Source: Bacillota bacterium (GTDB lineage Bacteria; Bacillota; Clostridia; Acetivibrionales; DTU013). From it: DNA of 64,000 bases. The notes beneath the pieces were generated by a model. The model had not been told where the DNA came from and made no database searches. It saw only the letters and a list, made by a program, of their open reading frames with translations. Below, piece after piece: positions 43,813-50,827 of the stretch; the stretch's first letter is position 1; each line of letters begins with the position of its first letter. The stretch covers positions 62,001 through 126,000 of the forward strand of contig JAEYOP010000009.1 of the NCBI GenBank assembly GCA_023411575.1, written 5' to 3'. Made by a program: the position numbers and the translations under genes.

Positions 43813-44133
43813 TCAGAACAGCAAAATGTAGATCAGAATAATAAGAAGAATGTCGTCCTCGATGGATTCATCCAGCATCAGGATGATCAGGCCGACCAGG
43901 ATGATGTCCTCGATCCGGATATGGGTACGGACGTAGTCCAAAACGCCCGCCAGTGCGAAGGGCTTCCTTTTTTGAAGGGCAGGATCGGCATCGGCCTCTT
44001 TTTCATTCGGAAGCGGTATGCCGAAGAAATCCTTCGGACGCGCATCGGCAGTGCTCATCGAATACGACGGCTTTGGACTATAAAACGGAGAGGAATATTT
44101 TTTTGTATTATGTACGGGCTTTTTATAGGGCAT
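43813..44133 (-). CDS. small protein with hydrophobic C-terminus, sporulation-like
   Basis: 106 residues. The first 65 are polar and basic ('KKPVHNTKKYSSPFYSPKPS'). The last 33 are strongly hydrophobic with acidic breaks ('IEDIILVGLIILMLDESIED', then 'DILLIILIYILLF'). This acid-flanked hydrophobic tail recurs in small Clostridia proteins near spore genes, and a related tail occurs at 45580-45774. Start at the ATG at 44133 with GGAGG upstream. Confidence 0.65.
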   Translation of the reverse strand: MPYKKPVHNTKKYSSPFYSPKPSYSMSTADARPKDFFGIPLPNEKEADADPALQKRKPFALAGVLDYVRTHIRIEDIILVGLIILMLDESIEDDILLIILIYILLF

Positions 44134-44159
44134 CCGGGCCGCCTCCAATACCTGGAATT

Positions 44160-44609
44160 TTAACGCGGATTGCTGTCATGCTCGTTCAGCAGTCTGCTGA
44201 GGCCGGCTACCTGTAGCAGTTGGATGCAGCTGCCGATTTTTTTCTGGCGTCGGCCGTTCATAAAGGGCTTTATGGCATACAGAAGGTTGATTCGGGGATC
44301 ATTGCCGGCATTGATCCGGGAAAGCGCGTTCCGTGCGGTACTCAACAGCTCGGGATTGTTCAGGAGCTCGCCGGCTGCGCTCTTATCCGTCTTTTTCTCC
44401 GGGGCTTCCTCCGCCGGGGGGACGGGTTCGGCCGTGCCTGCATCCGAATCGGCATCCTCTTCGGCGGGAGAGTTTTTCGCCGGTACTCCTTCTTTTTTTG
44501 CCATGGAAGTCGCCAATACCTCGATCAGCTCCTTCACATTATCCGGTACGCTGTCCTGGCCAAGCAACCCCGCGATTTGCTGAATCTTTTTGCCAAGGTC
44601 GTCGCTCAT
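44160..44609 (-). CDS. hypothetical protein, conserved-type C-terminal motif
   Basis: 149 residues. Helical N-terminus ('MSDDLGKKIQQIAGLLGQ'), then an acidic Glu/Pro/Ala-rich linker (about 50-85), then 'ARNALSRINAGNDPRINLLYAIKPFMNGRRQKKIGSCIQLLQVAGLSRLL'-type helices that I associate with small Clostridia proteins of unknown role. GGAGGG precedes the ATG at 44609. It is 26 bp upstream of the hydrophobic-tail gene on the same strand. Confidence 0.65.
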   Translation of the reverse strand: MSDDLGKKIQQIAGLLGQDSVPDNVKELIEVLATSMAKKEGVPAKNSPAEEDADSDAGTAEPVPPAEEAPEKKTDKSAAGELLNNPELLSTARNALSRINAGNDPRINLLYAIKPFMNGRRQKKIGSCIQLLQVAGLSRLLNEHDSNPR

Positions 44610-44647
44610 AACTCTTCCCTCCACTAAATATATTCTTCCGTTATCTA

Positions 44648-44806
44648 AAGAATGACCGAATAATAAATTCCGGTTCTGGAGCGGTTATTTTCCGCCCTTA
44701 CTGTGCTGCCGTCCGTTGCAATAAAACAATTATTGCGCCTTCCTCCGCCTTGTAAGGACGAAAAATCCCTCGCTCAAGAATCCGTTTTTATATTCGATCA
44801 TTCCTT
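44648..44806. repeat. 159-bp fold-back element, family A, copy 2
   Basis: It is collinear with copy 1 at 19801-19959 and the same length, and they differ at scattered bases and by a few changes in the terminal repeats (AAGAATGACCGAAT / ATTCGATCATTCCTT). The central hairpin GCAATAA / TTATTGC and the GTAAGGACGAAAAATCCCTC block are unchanged. Its right end runs 9 bp into the 44798-45121 gene and supplies that gene's stop codon. Confidence 0.9.
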
Positions 44807-45121
44807 AATAATGTCTTTAATTTTGCCGATGATTTCCGGCCCCTGTTCGCCCAACAGCTTCTGGAAGGAATCCAGGTCCACGTTGCCCAGTTTTTGTTTG
44901 ATTTCAGCCTTGTTCAGGTTCATTTCCTTCAGTTTGTCGTCATCCAGCTCGTTGATTTTGGAAAGCAGCTCGTTTTTGTCGATTTTCCCGAGCTTTTTCG
45001 CCAGTTCTTCGTTATTCCCTTCCTTCAGCATGTCGAACGCCGAATTCAATTTTGCCTGCAGGACCTTGTCGTCCATTTTGCCCAGCAGTTCCGAAAGTTT
45101 TTTGTTCAAAGGATTCACCAT
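44798..45121 (-). CDS. helical hypothetical protein (107 aa)
   Basis: 107 residues, almost wholly charged amphipathic helix ('KLNSAFDMLKEGNNEELAKK', 'KNELLSKINELDDDKLKEM'), suggestive of a coiled coil or helical bundle. No recognised family. GGAGG lies before the ATG. The last two codons and TGA fall in the terminal repeat of the family-A element, so the repeat insertion probably set the present C-terminus. Part of the minus-strand cluster. Confidence 0.65.
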   Translation of the reverse strand: MVNPLNKKLSELLGKMDDKVLQAKLNSAFDMLKEGNNEELAKKLGKIDKNELLSKINELDDDKLKEMNLNKAEIKQKLGNVDLDSFQKLLGEQGPEIIGKIKDIIKE

Positions 45122-45140
45122 TTATTTAAACCTCCATTTA

Positions 45141-45365
45141 TTATTGCTCGTCGTCCGACCGGCCAAAACCGAAGAAAAGCAGAAGAAACGCGCCGATCAG
45201 TATAATGGGCAGGAAGCTGCCGCTTAGGGTGTTGTTTTCCAGACCGTCGCCGGATTGGCCGGCCAGAAGGATGAAAATAAAAACAAATACAAAAACAAGC
45301 ACCTCGTCGATGCCATCGTCAAACATGCGTTTTAACGTGCGGGTCATGGAATCCGGAAAATTCAT
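45141..45365 (-). CDS. small two-helix membrane protein
   Basis: 74 residues. An N-terminal amphipathic part ('PDSMTRTLKRMFDDGIDE') leads into a membrane helix ('VLVFVFVFIFILLAG') and a second one ('SFLPIILIGAFLLLFFGFG'), ending acidic ('RSDDEQ'). Function unknown. The ATG at 45365 follows GGAGG; the longer frame from 45428 lacks one. 19 bp separate it from the next gene downstream. Confidence 0.65.
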   Translation of the reverse strand: MNFPDSMTRTLKRMFDDGIDEVLVFVFVFIFILLAGQSGDGLENNTLSGSFLPIILIGAFLLLFFGFGRSDDEQ

Positions 45366-45496
45366 AGAACGGCCTCCGGCAATACGATAACAATATATTC
45401 TATGAAGAATACGAAAGAAGTGTTCCAAAATTTATTTTGACCGCGGCAAGTTCCTTCCATGGCCTGAAACGCGGCTTGAAACGGCCTGCTGCGGAG

Positions 45497-45538
45497 CCGT
45501 CCGCTCCGGCTGCCGGACGGAGGGCGCAAAGGCCCTCC
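45497..45538. repeat. twin GC-rich hairpins
   Basis: CCGTCCG / CGGACGG (45497-45503, 45514-45520) and GGAGGGC / GCCCTCC (45519-45525, 45532-45538) form two adjacent perfect stems between minus-strand genes. No T-run is present. They may reduce read-through from 45580-45774 or stabilise its 3' end. Confidence 0.55.
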
Positions 45539-45579
45539 GCCGCCGGGCCGGGATGGGGAGGATGCTTCATGCTTTAGTA

Positions 45580-45774
45580 TTAGTAATAAAAGAGCTTCAG
45601 GAATACGAGTATGAAGAAGAGCAGCGTATCGTCGCCGCAACAGGTGTTCACACCCCGTCTTCCTGTTTTCAGGTACCCGATCCCGCTATTGTCGTAAAAA
45701 AGCAGAAGAAATACAAGGATGAAGAAAAGGAGCGTGCAGTCGTTTCTCCTGCCGATGTGTTCACTATTTGACAT
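45580..45774 (-). CDS. small protein with duplicated hydrophobic motif
   Basis: 64 residues. The segment TLLFFILVFLLLFY near the start and TLLFFILVFLKLFY at the end are near-identical copies, each preceded by an acidic/cysteine patch ('NDC' and 'CCGDD'). AGGAGGG before the ATG is a very strong RBS. This looks like an internal duplication of a small membrane-peptide unit seen in spore-forming Clostridia. It has no known function that I can name. Confidence 0.7.
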   Translation of the reverse strand: MSNSEHIGRRNDCTLLFFILVFLLLFYDNSGIGYLKTGRRGVNTCCGDDTLLFFILVFLKLFYY

Positions 45775-45921
45775 ACGATCCCTCCTACCGTCAATCCGGA
45801 TTCCTTATTTACATAATATGCAGCGGCGGGAGAGGTTGTTACCGGTTCCATTCTGGATCGGGCCGGCACTTGTTTCGAACCGTTCCGGGGTTGGTATTAG
45901 ATTGTAGACGGAAATTTGCAA

Positions 45922-45951
45922 TTGATGGAACCCCGTGCAAAAGAGTATACT
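45922..45951 (+). promoter_or_regulatory. promoter of trxB-like gene
   Basis: TTGATG (45922-45927), 18 bp, TATACT (45946-45951). The expected start of transcription near 45958 favours translation from 45982 and rules out the in-frame ATG at 45916. Confidence 0.6.
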
Positions 45952-45981
45952 ATGAGTAATATGGAACTGGAGAGGAAATTT

Positions 45982-46860
45982 ATGATGTACGATGTCATTA
46001 TCATAGGGAAAGGCCCGGCCGGGCTATCGGCCTCCCTCTATACCGTCCGGTCGAATCTGAAGACGCTGGTGATCGGCAGGAACGACAGCAGGCTCCGGAT
46101 TGCCGAAAAGATCGACAACTATTTCGGGTTCGAGCAGACGGTCACCGGCGGACAGCTCCTGGAGGCGGGAGAAAGCCAGGCGAAACGCCTTGGCGCGGAG
46201 ATTCTCGAGGAAGAAGTCATTTCGATTGAACAGGAAGAGTATTTTGCGATAACGACAGCTATCGGCAGCTACCGGAGCAAAGCTGTTCTGCTGGCCACGG
46301 GACAGCCCCATAAAACCATTAAGATCGAAAACCTGGTAAAATTCGAGGGACGGGGCGTAAGCTACTGTTCCACCTGCGACGGCTTTTTCTACAACAATCT
46401 GAAGGTAGGCGTGCTGGGCCATAAGGACTATGCCGTCCACGAGGCGCTGGAGCTCCTGACCTTTACGAAAGACATCACCATCTACACAAACGGCAAACAG
46501 CCGGAAATCAGCAGCAAATACAATGTGGAAAAGGACCGGTTCCGGCTGGAAACGAGACCCATCGCAAAGCTGGACGGAACGGAATTCCTGCAGCGGATCC
46601 ACTTTGCCGACGGTACCGGCGAAGAGATCGACGGAATATTTGTGGCGTATGAGAGCGCTTCCAGCGTGGACTTTGCCCGCAAGCTCGGGATATTGACCGA
46701 GGGCAGCTCGGTTATAGCGGATGCAAGGCAGCAAACGAATCTGTCGGGCGTGTTTGCGGCAGGGGACTGTACCGGCGGCTTCAAGCAGATTGCGACGGCG
46801 GTCGGGCAGGGGGCGCTCGCCGGAAAATCCATCACGGAGTATGTCAAAAGCATATCATAA
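45982..46860 (+). CDS. thioredoxin-reductase-like flavoprotein
   Basis: 292 residues. FAD-binding 'IIIGKGPAGLSASLYTVRS' at the start, redox-active 'CSTCDG' (C-x-x-C) in the middle, and 'GVFAAGDCTGGFKQIATAVGQGALAG' at the end, the pattern of TrxB and related NAD(P)H:disulfide reductases. It is a little shorter than TrxB (~310), and the second Rossmann motif reads 'GVLGHKDYAVHEALELL' rather than the usual GGGNSA, so its electron donor may not be NADPH. GGAGAGGA lies just upstream. It is followed after 14 bp by a membrane glycosyltransferase. Confidence 0.82.
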   Translation: MMYDVIIIGKGPAGLSASLYTVRSNLKTLVIGRNDSRLRIAEKIDNYFGFEQTVTGGQLLEAGESQAKRLGAEILEEEVISIEQEEYFAITTAIGSYRSKAVLLATGQPHKTIKIENLVKFEGRGVSYCSTCDGFFYNNLKVGVLGHKDYAVHEALELLTFTKDITIYTNGKQPEISSKYNVEKDRFRLETRPIAKLDGTEFLQRIHFADGTGEEIDGIFVAYESASSVDFARKLGILTEGSSVIADARQQTNLSGVFAAGDCTGGFKQIATAVGQGALAGKSITEYVKSIS

Positions 46861-46874
46861 GGAGATTGCTCATT

Positions 46875-48587
46875 TTGGAAACCGGCGATAAAAAATATAA
46901 AATTTTGATGGCGCTGCTGCTGGTATGCAGTCTTAGCGCCGCGTCCGCGGTAGCCTTATCCTCAGCGAAATACGGACCGGGGATCACCCACGACTCGGCG
47001 GCGTACATGTATGCCGCGCAGAGCTTTTTAAACGGCGAAGGCTTTCAATATTTCGGCTATCCGAGTCCTTTCATTCAATGGCCGCCGTTGTATCCAATCC
47101 TGCTGGCCCTGGGAGAGCTTGCCGGGTTAACGGTCCGGCAGGTCTCGACGCTGGTGAACGGCGTCGCGTTTGCGCTGACCGTATTTTTCGCGGGGAAATG
47201 GATGCTCTCCCGCTTTAAAAACAGCGGGCTTGCTATTGGCGGAGCGCTTGTGCTGTTTCTGTCGGTTCCGCTTTTACAGGTATCCCAATATCTCTGGACC
47301 GAAATCCTTTTTGTTCTCTTTTTCCTGTTGGCGTATATCCAGTTTGAAAAATTCCTGCGGGGGGGCAAGTACGGGTCCCTCGTTTTATCGGCGGTGTTTT
47401 CGGCGCTGGCCTGCATCGACCGTTATGCCGGTGTGACAATTGTTGCCGCCGTGTGCCTGTTTCTGCTGTTTTCCGGGAAGGCTGCCGGGTTCGGCGGCAA
47501 TAAAACGAAGGCTCTCCAAAGCCGCGTTCTCGCCGGTGTTGCGAATGCCGCCGTCTACGGCGCAATTTCCGCTGCCCCGATGAGCGTCTGGGTAATTCGC
47601 AATTATATTGTCTCCGGTACACTGCTTGGCGTGCGTCTGCCGTCCACCTATCCGCTTATGCTGAATATCAAAAGAACACTGCAGTCCGTTTATACCTGGG
47701 TGCAGCCGGACAAGCTGCTCACGCAGTACATGGGAGTCTCGTTGTTAAGGCTGATGAAGCTTTTTGCGCTCCTTGTTCCCGTCCTGATCGCCGCCGCGCT
47801 TTTGATCTTTCTGGTTATTCGTTTGCGTGCATTTCTGCCGGGACGAAAATTCTTCCGAAGATCCGGCCAGAGACCCGACCCAAGGAAGACCGCCCCTATG
47901 GAAGGTGGCGCGGAGCAGCAGTATGACGGGCTGTTTCCGTTATTTCCAGTCGCCTTTTTTGCAGTATTTTCCGCCCTGTATGCCGTCTATCTGGTCGCCT
48001 CGGCGACTTCGGTCGCCTTTGAGCCGATCAACAGCCGGTATCTGATCCCGATTTATCTTCCGGTCGTGCTGGCAATGCTGGTTGCCCTTGATTTTATGCT
48101 TTCCCGGCTGAAAATACATACTGCGGCCATCAAGTCTCCATTCCATATATTGATTTATGTGCTGATGGCGTTATACTTGGTTTATCCCGCGGCGAATACG
48201 GCGGCTGCCGTGACAGACGGCTGGCGGAATGGCGCCGGAGGGTATGCTGGGGCCGCCTGGCGTGCAAAGGACGGCTTCCTGAAATTCATGCAGACCGACG
48301 GGAAGGGGCAGACGGGCGAAAGCACCACCTACTACAGCAATAGTGCCGATGCGGTATATGCCATGTCGGGCATCCGGACCTACAGCCCGCCGAAGAAAAG
48401 CGGCCCGGCAATGTATGGGCTGGAGCAGTTCAAAGCCTCGGTGGAAGAGGCCGGCCGGTCCATCCTGATCTGGTTTGACGGGTCTGTCCCTGAAACCTTG
48501 TACGATCTGGAGGAACTGTCGAGGCTGTATCCGGTGAAAGAAATCGGAAGCTTCCAATACGGGAAGGTATACGAAATTATAAAATAG
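46875..48587 (+). CDS. membrane GT-C glycosyltransferase-like protein
   Basis: 570 residues with about a dozen membrane helices. The first extracytoplasmic loop holds an acidic motif in 'YGPGITHDSAAYMYAAQSFLNGEGF', typical of GT39/RgtA-type enzymes that use polyprenyl-phosphate sugars. It probably transfers a sugar to a surface acceptor outside the membrane. Start is TTG at 46875 with AAGGAG ten bases before; the earlier TTG at 46866 is too close to the RBS. It precedes a UbiA prenyltransferase gene by 13 bp, which may supply its donor. Confidence 0.8.
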   Translation: METGDKKYKILMALLLVCSLSAASAVALSSAKYGPGITHDSAAYMYAAQSFLNGEGFQYFGYPSPFIQWPPLYPILLALGELAGLTVRQVSTLVNGVAFALTVFFAGKWMLSRFKNSGLAIGGALVLFLSVPLLQVSQYLWTEILFVLFFLLAYIQFEKFLRGGKYGSLVLSAVFSALACIDRYAGVTIVAAVCLFLLFSGKAAGFGGNKTKALQSRVLAGVANAAVYGAISAAPMSVWVIRNYIVSGTLLGVRLPSTYPLMLNIKRTLQSVYTWVQPDKLLTQYMGVSLLRLMKLFALLVPVLIAAALLIFLVIRLRAFLPGRKFFRRSGQRPDPRKTAPMEGGAEQQYDGLFPLFPVAFFAVFSALYAVYLVASATSVAFEPINSRYLIPIYLPVVLAMLVALDFMLSRLKIHTAAIKSPFHILIYVLMALYLVYPAANTAAAVTDGWRNGAGGYAGAAWRAKDGFLKFMQTDGKGQTGESTTYYSNSADAVYAMSGIRTYSPPKKSGPAMYGLEQFKASVEEAGRSILIWFDGSVPETLYDLEELSRLYPVKEIGSFQYGKVYEIIK

Positions 48588-48600
48588 GAAGGTTGACGCT

Positions 48601-49479
48601 ATGAGCTTTACGGAGACAGTAAAATTACTGATCGTGTCTATGCGCCCCAAGCAATGGATTAAAAACGGCTTTGTTTTTGCGGGGCTCCTGTTTTCCAGGT
48701 CATTCCTGAAACTGGGACCGGTTTTGGAGACAGTGGCCTGCTTTCTTCTTTTTTCGGCGGTTTCCGGGGCGATCTACATCCTTAATGATCTTGTCGATGT
48801 GGAGAAGGACGCTCATCATCCCGTCAAGTGCAAACGTCCCATAGCCTCCGGCCGGCTGGGCGGCTCAACCGCCCTGGTGTTCTCCCTGGGCGTCCTTGCG
48901 GTGTCCCTGGCCCTTGCGGCGTTCGCCGACGTCAGGCTGTTCCTGATCCTGTTCGGATATTTCCTCCTTGTGCTCGCTTATTCGCTGAAGCTGAAAAACA
49001 TCGTCATCCTGGACGTGATCGTCTTGTCGATGGGCTTTGTCCTTCGGACGGCCGCGGGTGCCGTGGTCATAGACGTCTGGATCTCACCCTGGCTGATCCT
49101 CTGTACAACGCTGCTCGCCCTGTTTCTTGCGCTGAACAAGCGCCGGAACGAGCTGCTGGTCCTGTCCGACAAAGCCGGCGAGCATAAAAAAATACTGGAG
49201 CACTATACCCCGGAACTGATCAACAACATGCTTTCCGTCATTACTTCGGCCACCGTTATGTCCTATTCCCTTTATACGTTTTCCGCGGGCAGGTCCAGCT
49301 ACATGATGCTGACCATCCCCTTTGTACTGTACGGCATATTCCGATACCAGTACCTGGTCATGTCCCAGGACGAGGGCGGCAGCCCGGAGCTTACCCTCCT
49401 GAAGGACAAGCCGCTGCTGATCAGCATTCTGCTGTGGGCGGCAGCTTGCGCCGTGATCGTCGCCTTCTTCCCGGATTGA
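48601..49479 (+). CDS. UbiA-family prenyltransferase, DPPR-synthase-like
   Basis: 292 residues with about eight or nine membrane helices and the prenyl-diphosphate-binding 'NDLVDVEKD' motif (NDxxD). Together with 'MRPKQWIKNGFVFAGLLFS' this matches the decaprenyl-phosphate phosphoribosyltransferase branch of UbiA, which makes lipid-linked phosphoribose. A second, near-identical copy of its last ~70 codons lies downstream at 50200-50413, beyond the PIN toxin genes. Identity of the lipid and sugar substrates is inferred from family only. Confidence 0.85.
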   Translation: MSFTETVKLLIVSMRPKQWIKNGFVFAGLLFSRSFLKLGPVLETVACFLLFSAVSGAIYILNDLVDVEKDAHHPVKCKRPIASGRLGGSTALVFSLGVLAVSLALAAFADVRLFLILFGYFLLVLAYSLKLKNIVILDVIVLSMGFVLRTAAGAVVIDVWISPWLILCTTLLALFLALNKRRNELLVLSDKAGEHKKILEHYTPELINNMLSVITSATVMSYSLYTFSAGRSSYMMLTIPFVLYGIFRYQYLVMSQDEGGSPELTLLKDKPLLISILLWAAACAVIVAFFPD

Positions 49480-49535
49480 TAGGAACTATATTTAGTGATA
49501 TCATATAGTCAAGATAATTGTAAAAGAGGTTTTCA

Positions 49536-50021
49536 ATGCATTACAGGAAGATATATTTGGATACATCGGTGATAAGCCATTTAAAGGCAGAGGATACTCC
49601 TGACAAAATGAGGGATACTTTGAAGTTTTGGGAGGACATTAGGCAGAAAAAATATGAGGTGTTCGTTTCGGATGTTACCTTTGAAGAACTTGATAAATGC
49701 CCTGAACCCAAAAGGACCGTACTTGCTGATTTTCTTAATGAAATTGATTTTGTTGAAGTAGAAGAATCCGAAGAAACGATTAAACTGGCAAAAGATTATC
49801 TTAAATTCGGAGTGCTGCCTCCAAAAAGCTTTGATGATTGCAGGCATATGACCATCGCAACATATTATTATTGCGATATTATCGTGAGTTGGAATTTCAA
49901 GCATTTTGTGAACCTGAGAACCATCACAAAGGTTCAGGCTGTGAATAAGCTACTGGGATATGACGAGGTTATGATATTGCCGCCTTCGATGATTCTGGAA
50001 GGAGATGATGAGGAATGGTAA
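49536..50021 (+). CDS. PIN-domain ribonuclease toxin (VapC-like)
   Basis: 161 residues. PIN acidic residues are visible in 'YLDTSVISHL' (D), 'TFEELDK' (E) and 'SFDDCRHM' (D), with 'DIIVSWNFKHFV' near the end. Such enzymes cut RNA, often initiator tRNA or rRNA, when their antitoxin is lost. The gene is much more AT-rich than its surroundings, indicating transfer. It overlaps the small downstream ORF by 7 bp. It sits between the complete ubiA-like gene and a duplicate of its 3' end. Confidence 0.87.
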   Translation: MHYRKIYLDTSVISHLKAEDTPDKMRDTLKFWEDIRQKKYEVFVSDVTFEELDKCPEPKRTVLADFLNEIDFVEVEESEETIKLAKDYLKFGVLPPKSFDDCRHMTIATYYYCDIIVSWNFKHFVNLRTITKVQAVNKLLGYDEVMILPPSMILEGDDEEW

Positions 50022-50185
50022 GTGAGAAATTTACAATCGAGGATATCCACCAGATACGAAATGAAAGCTACCAAAAGCGAAAAGATATGTCACCAAAGGA
50101 AATCATCGAGGATACAAAAAAGGGTGCTGAGGGCTTTAAAAAGAAGCTTGCTGATTTAAAAGTTGAAAAGAAGCTGAAAATATAA
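50015..50185 (+). CDS. candidate antitoxin (56 aa)
   Basis: The short ORF starts inside the PIN gene and encodes a charged helical protein ('MVSEKFTIEDIHQIRNESYQ', then Lys-rich 'KKKLADLKVEKKLKI'). AAGGAG lies about 14 bases before the start. The toxin-first order with overlap and the small acidic-then-basic product fit a VapC-type antitoxin without a recognisable DNA-binding domain. It is as AT-rich as its partner. Confidence 0.75.
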   Translation: MVSEKFTIEDIHQIRNESYQKRKDMSPKEIIEDTKKGAEGFKKKLADLKVEKKLKI

Positions 50186-50199
50186 AACTTTCCAAACAA

Positions 50200-50413
50200 C
50201 TATTCCCTTTATACGTTTTCCGCCGGCAGGTCCAGCTACATGATGCTGACCATCCCCTTTGTACTGTACGGCATATTCCGGTACCAGTACCTGGTTATGT
50301 CCCAGGACGAGGGCGGCAGCCCGGAGCTCACCCTCCTGAAGGACAAGCCGCTGCTGATCAGCATTCTGCTGTGGGCAGCCGCCTGCGCCGTAATTGTTGC
50401 ATTTTTTGATTGA
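50200..50413 (+). pseudogene. duplicated 3' end of the ubiA-like gene
   Basis: 214 bp align without gaps, except for one missing codon, to 49263-49479 and encode the same C-terminus from 'SLYTFSAGRSSYMMLTIPF' to the stop. All 13 base differences I count are at third codon positions and synonymous; the only protein change is loss of one proline near the end. There is no start codon or RBS. Purely synonymous differences mean the two ends diverged while both belonged to working genes in different genomes. Confidence 0.9.
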
Positions 50414-50425
50414 CTGTAATATAAT
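50397..50425 (+). promoter_or_regulatory. promoter of the ABC-F leader
   Basis: TTGCAT (50397-50402), exactly 17 bp, TATAAT (50420-50425). The -35 box lies in the last codons of the duplicated ubiA end and is absent from the matching place in the upstream gene copy. Confidence 0.85.
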
Positions 50426-50461
50426 ATCAATGATTTAAGCCAGTACAGGAGGATGCTTTCC

Positions 50462-50521
50462 ATGAAAGGAAGCCTTGGGTTTGTACCGGCTATGACGATT
50501 GGCCTCCGCTCCGTGCAATGA
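50462..50521 (+). CDS. leader peptide of the ABC-F gene (19 aa)
   Basis: ORF MKGSLGFVPAMTIGLRSVQ with AGGAGG nine bases before the ATG. It lies about 35 nt after the promoter and 300 nt before the ABC-F start. Such short leader ORFs allow ribosome stalling by an antibiotic to change the fold of the downstream RNA. Confidence 0.65.
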   Translation: MKGSLGFVPAMTIGLRSVQ

Positions 50522-50635
50522 TTTTCAAGCAACCTTTCGGTGATGCTTTGTCCGGAGCCTAAACGCCAGAAGTAGCCGATGCCGGAAAACCAAATAAGGA
50601 AACGCAGCAATAGAACGGAGCAAACGGGCAATAGT

Positions 50636-50685
50636 CCGGTATGCTGCTCTGGGTTATTGTGCAGCTTTATTTTCCTGCATACCGG
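50636..50685 (+). promoter_or_regulatory. leader stem, possible antiterminator part
   Basis: A perfect inverted repeat CCGGTATGC (50636-50644) and GCATACCGG (50677-50685) lies in the ABC-F leader between the short ORF and the terminator. It is not followed by a T-run. Confidence 0.6.
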
Positions 50686-50769
50686 TCTGGCGCATTCTTC
50701 TAATAGCAGTTGCTTATGTGTTGATTTTGTCTTTCTCCATTTACGGGAGGGGACTCGTGAACCATTGAG

Positions 50770-50810
50770 GCTGTGGACGGCATTTGCCGTACCATGGCTT
50801 TTTATTTTTT
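50770..50810 (+). terminator. attenuator terminator before ABC-F gene
   Basis: A bulged stem TGGACGGCA / TGCCGTACCA, extended by GC / GC, is followed by a T-rich run (50799-50810). It ends only 17 bases before the ABC-F ATG, so it must be bypassed for expression. Confidence 0.85.
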
Positions 50811-50827
50811 CAACAGGAGGGAATTTT

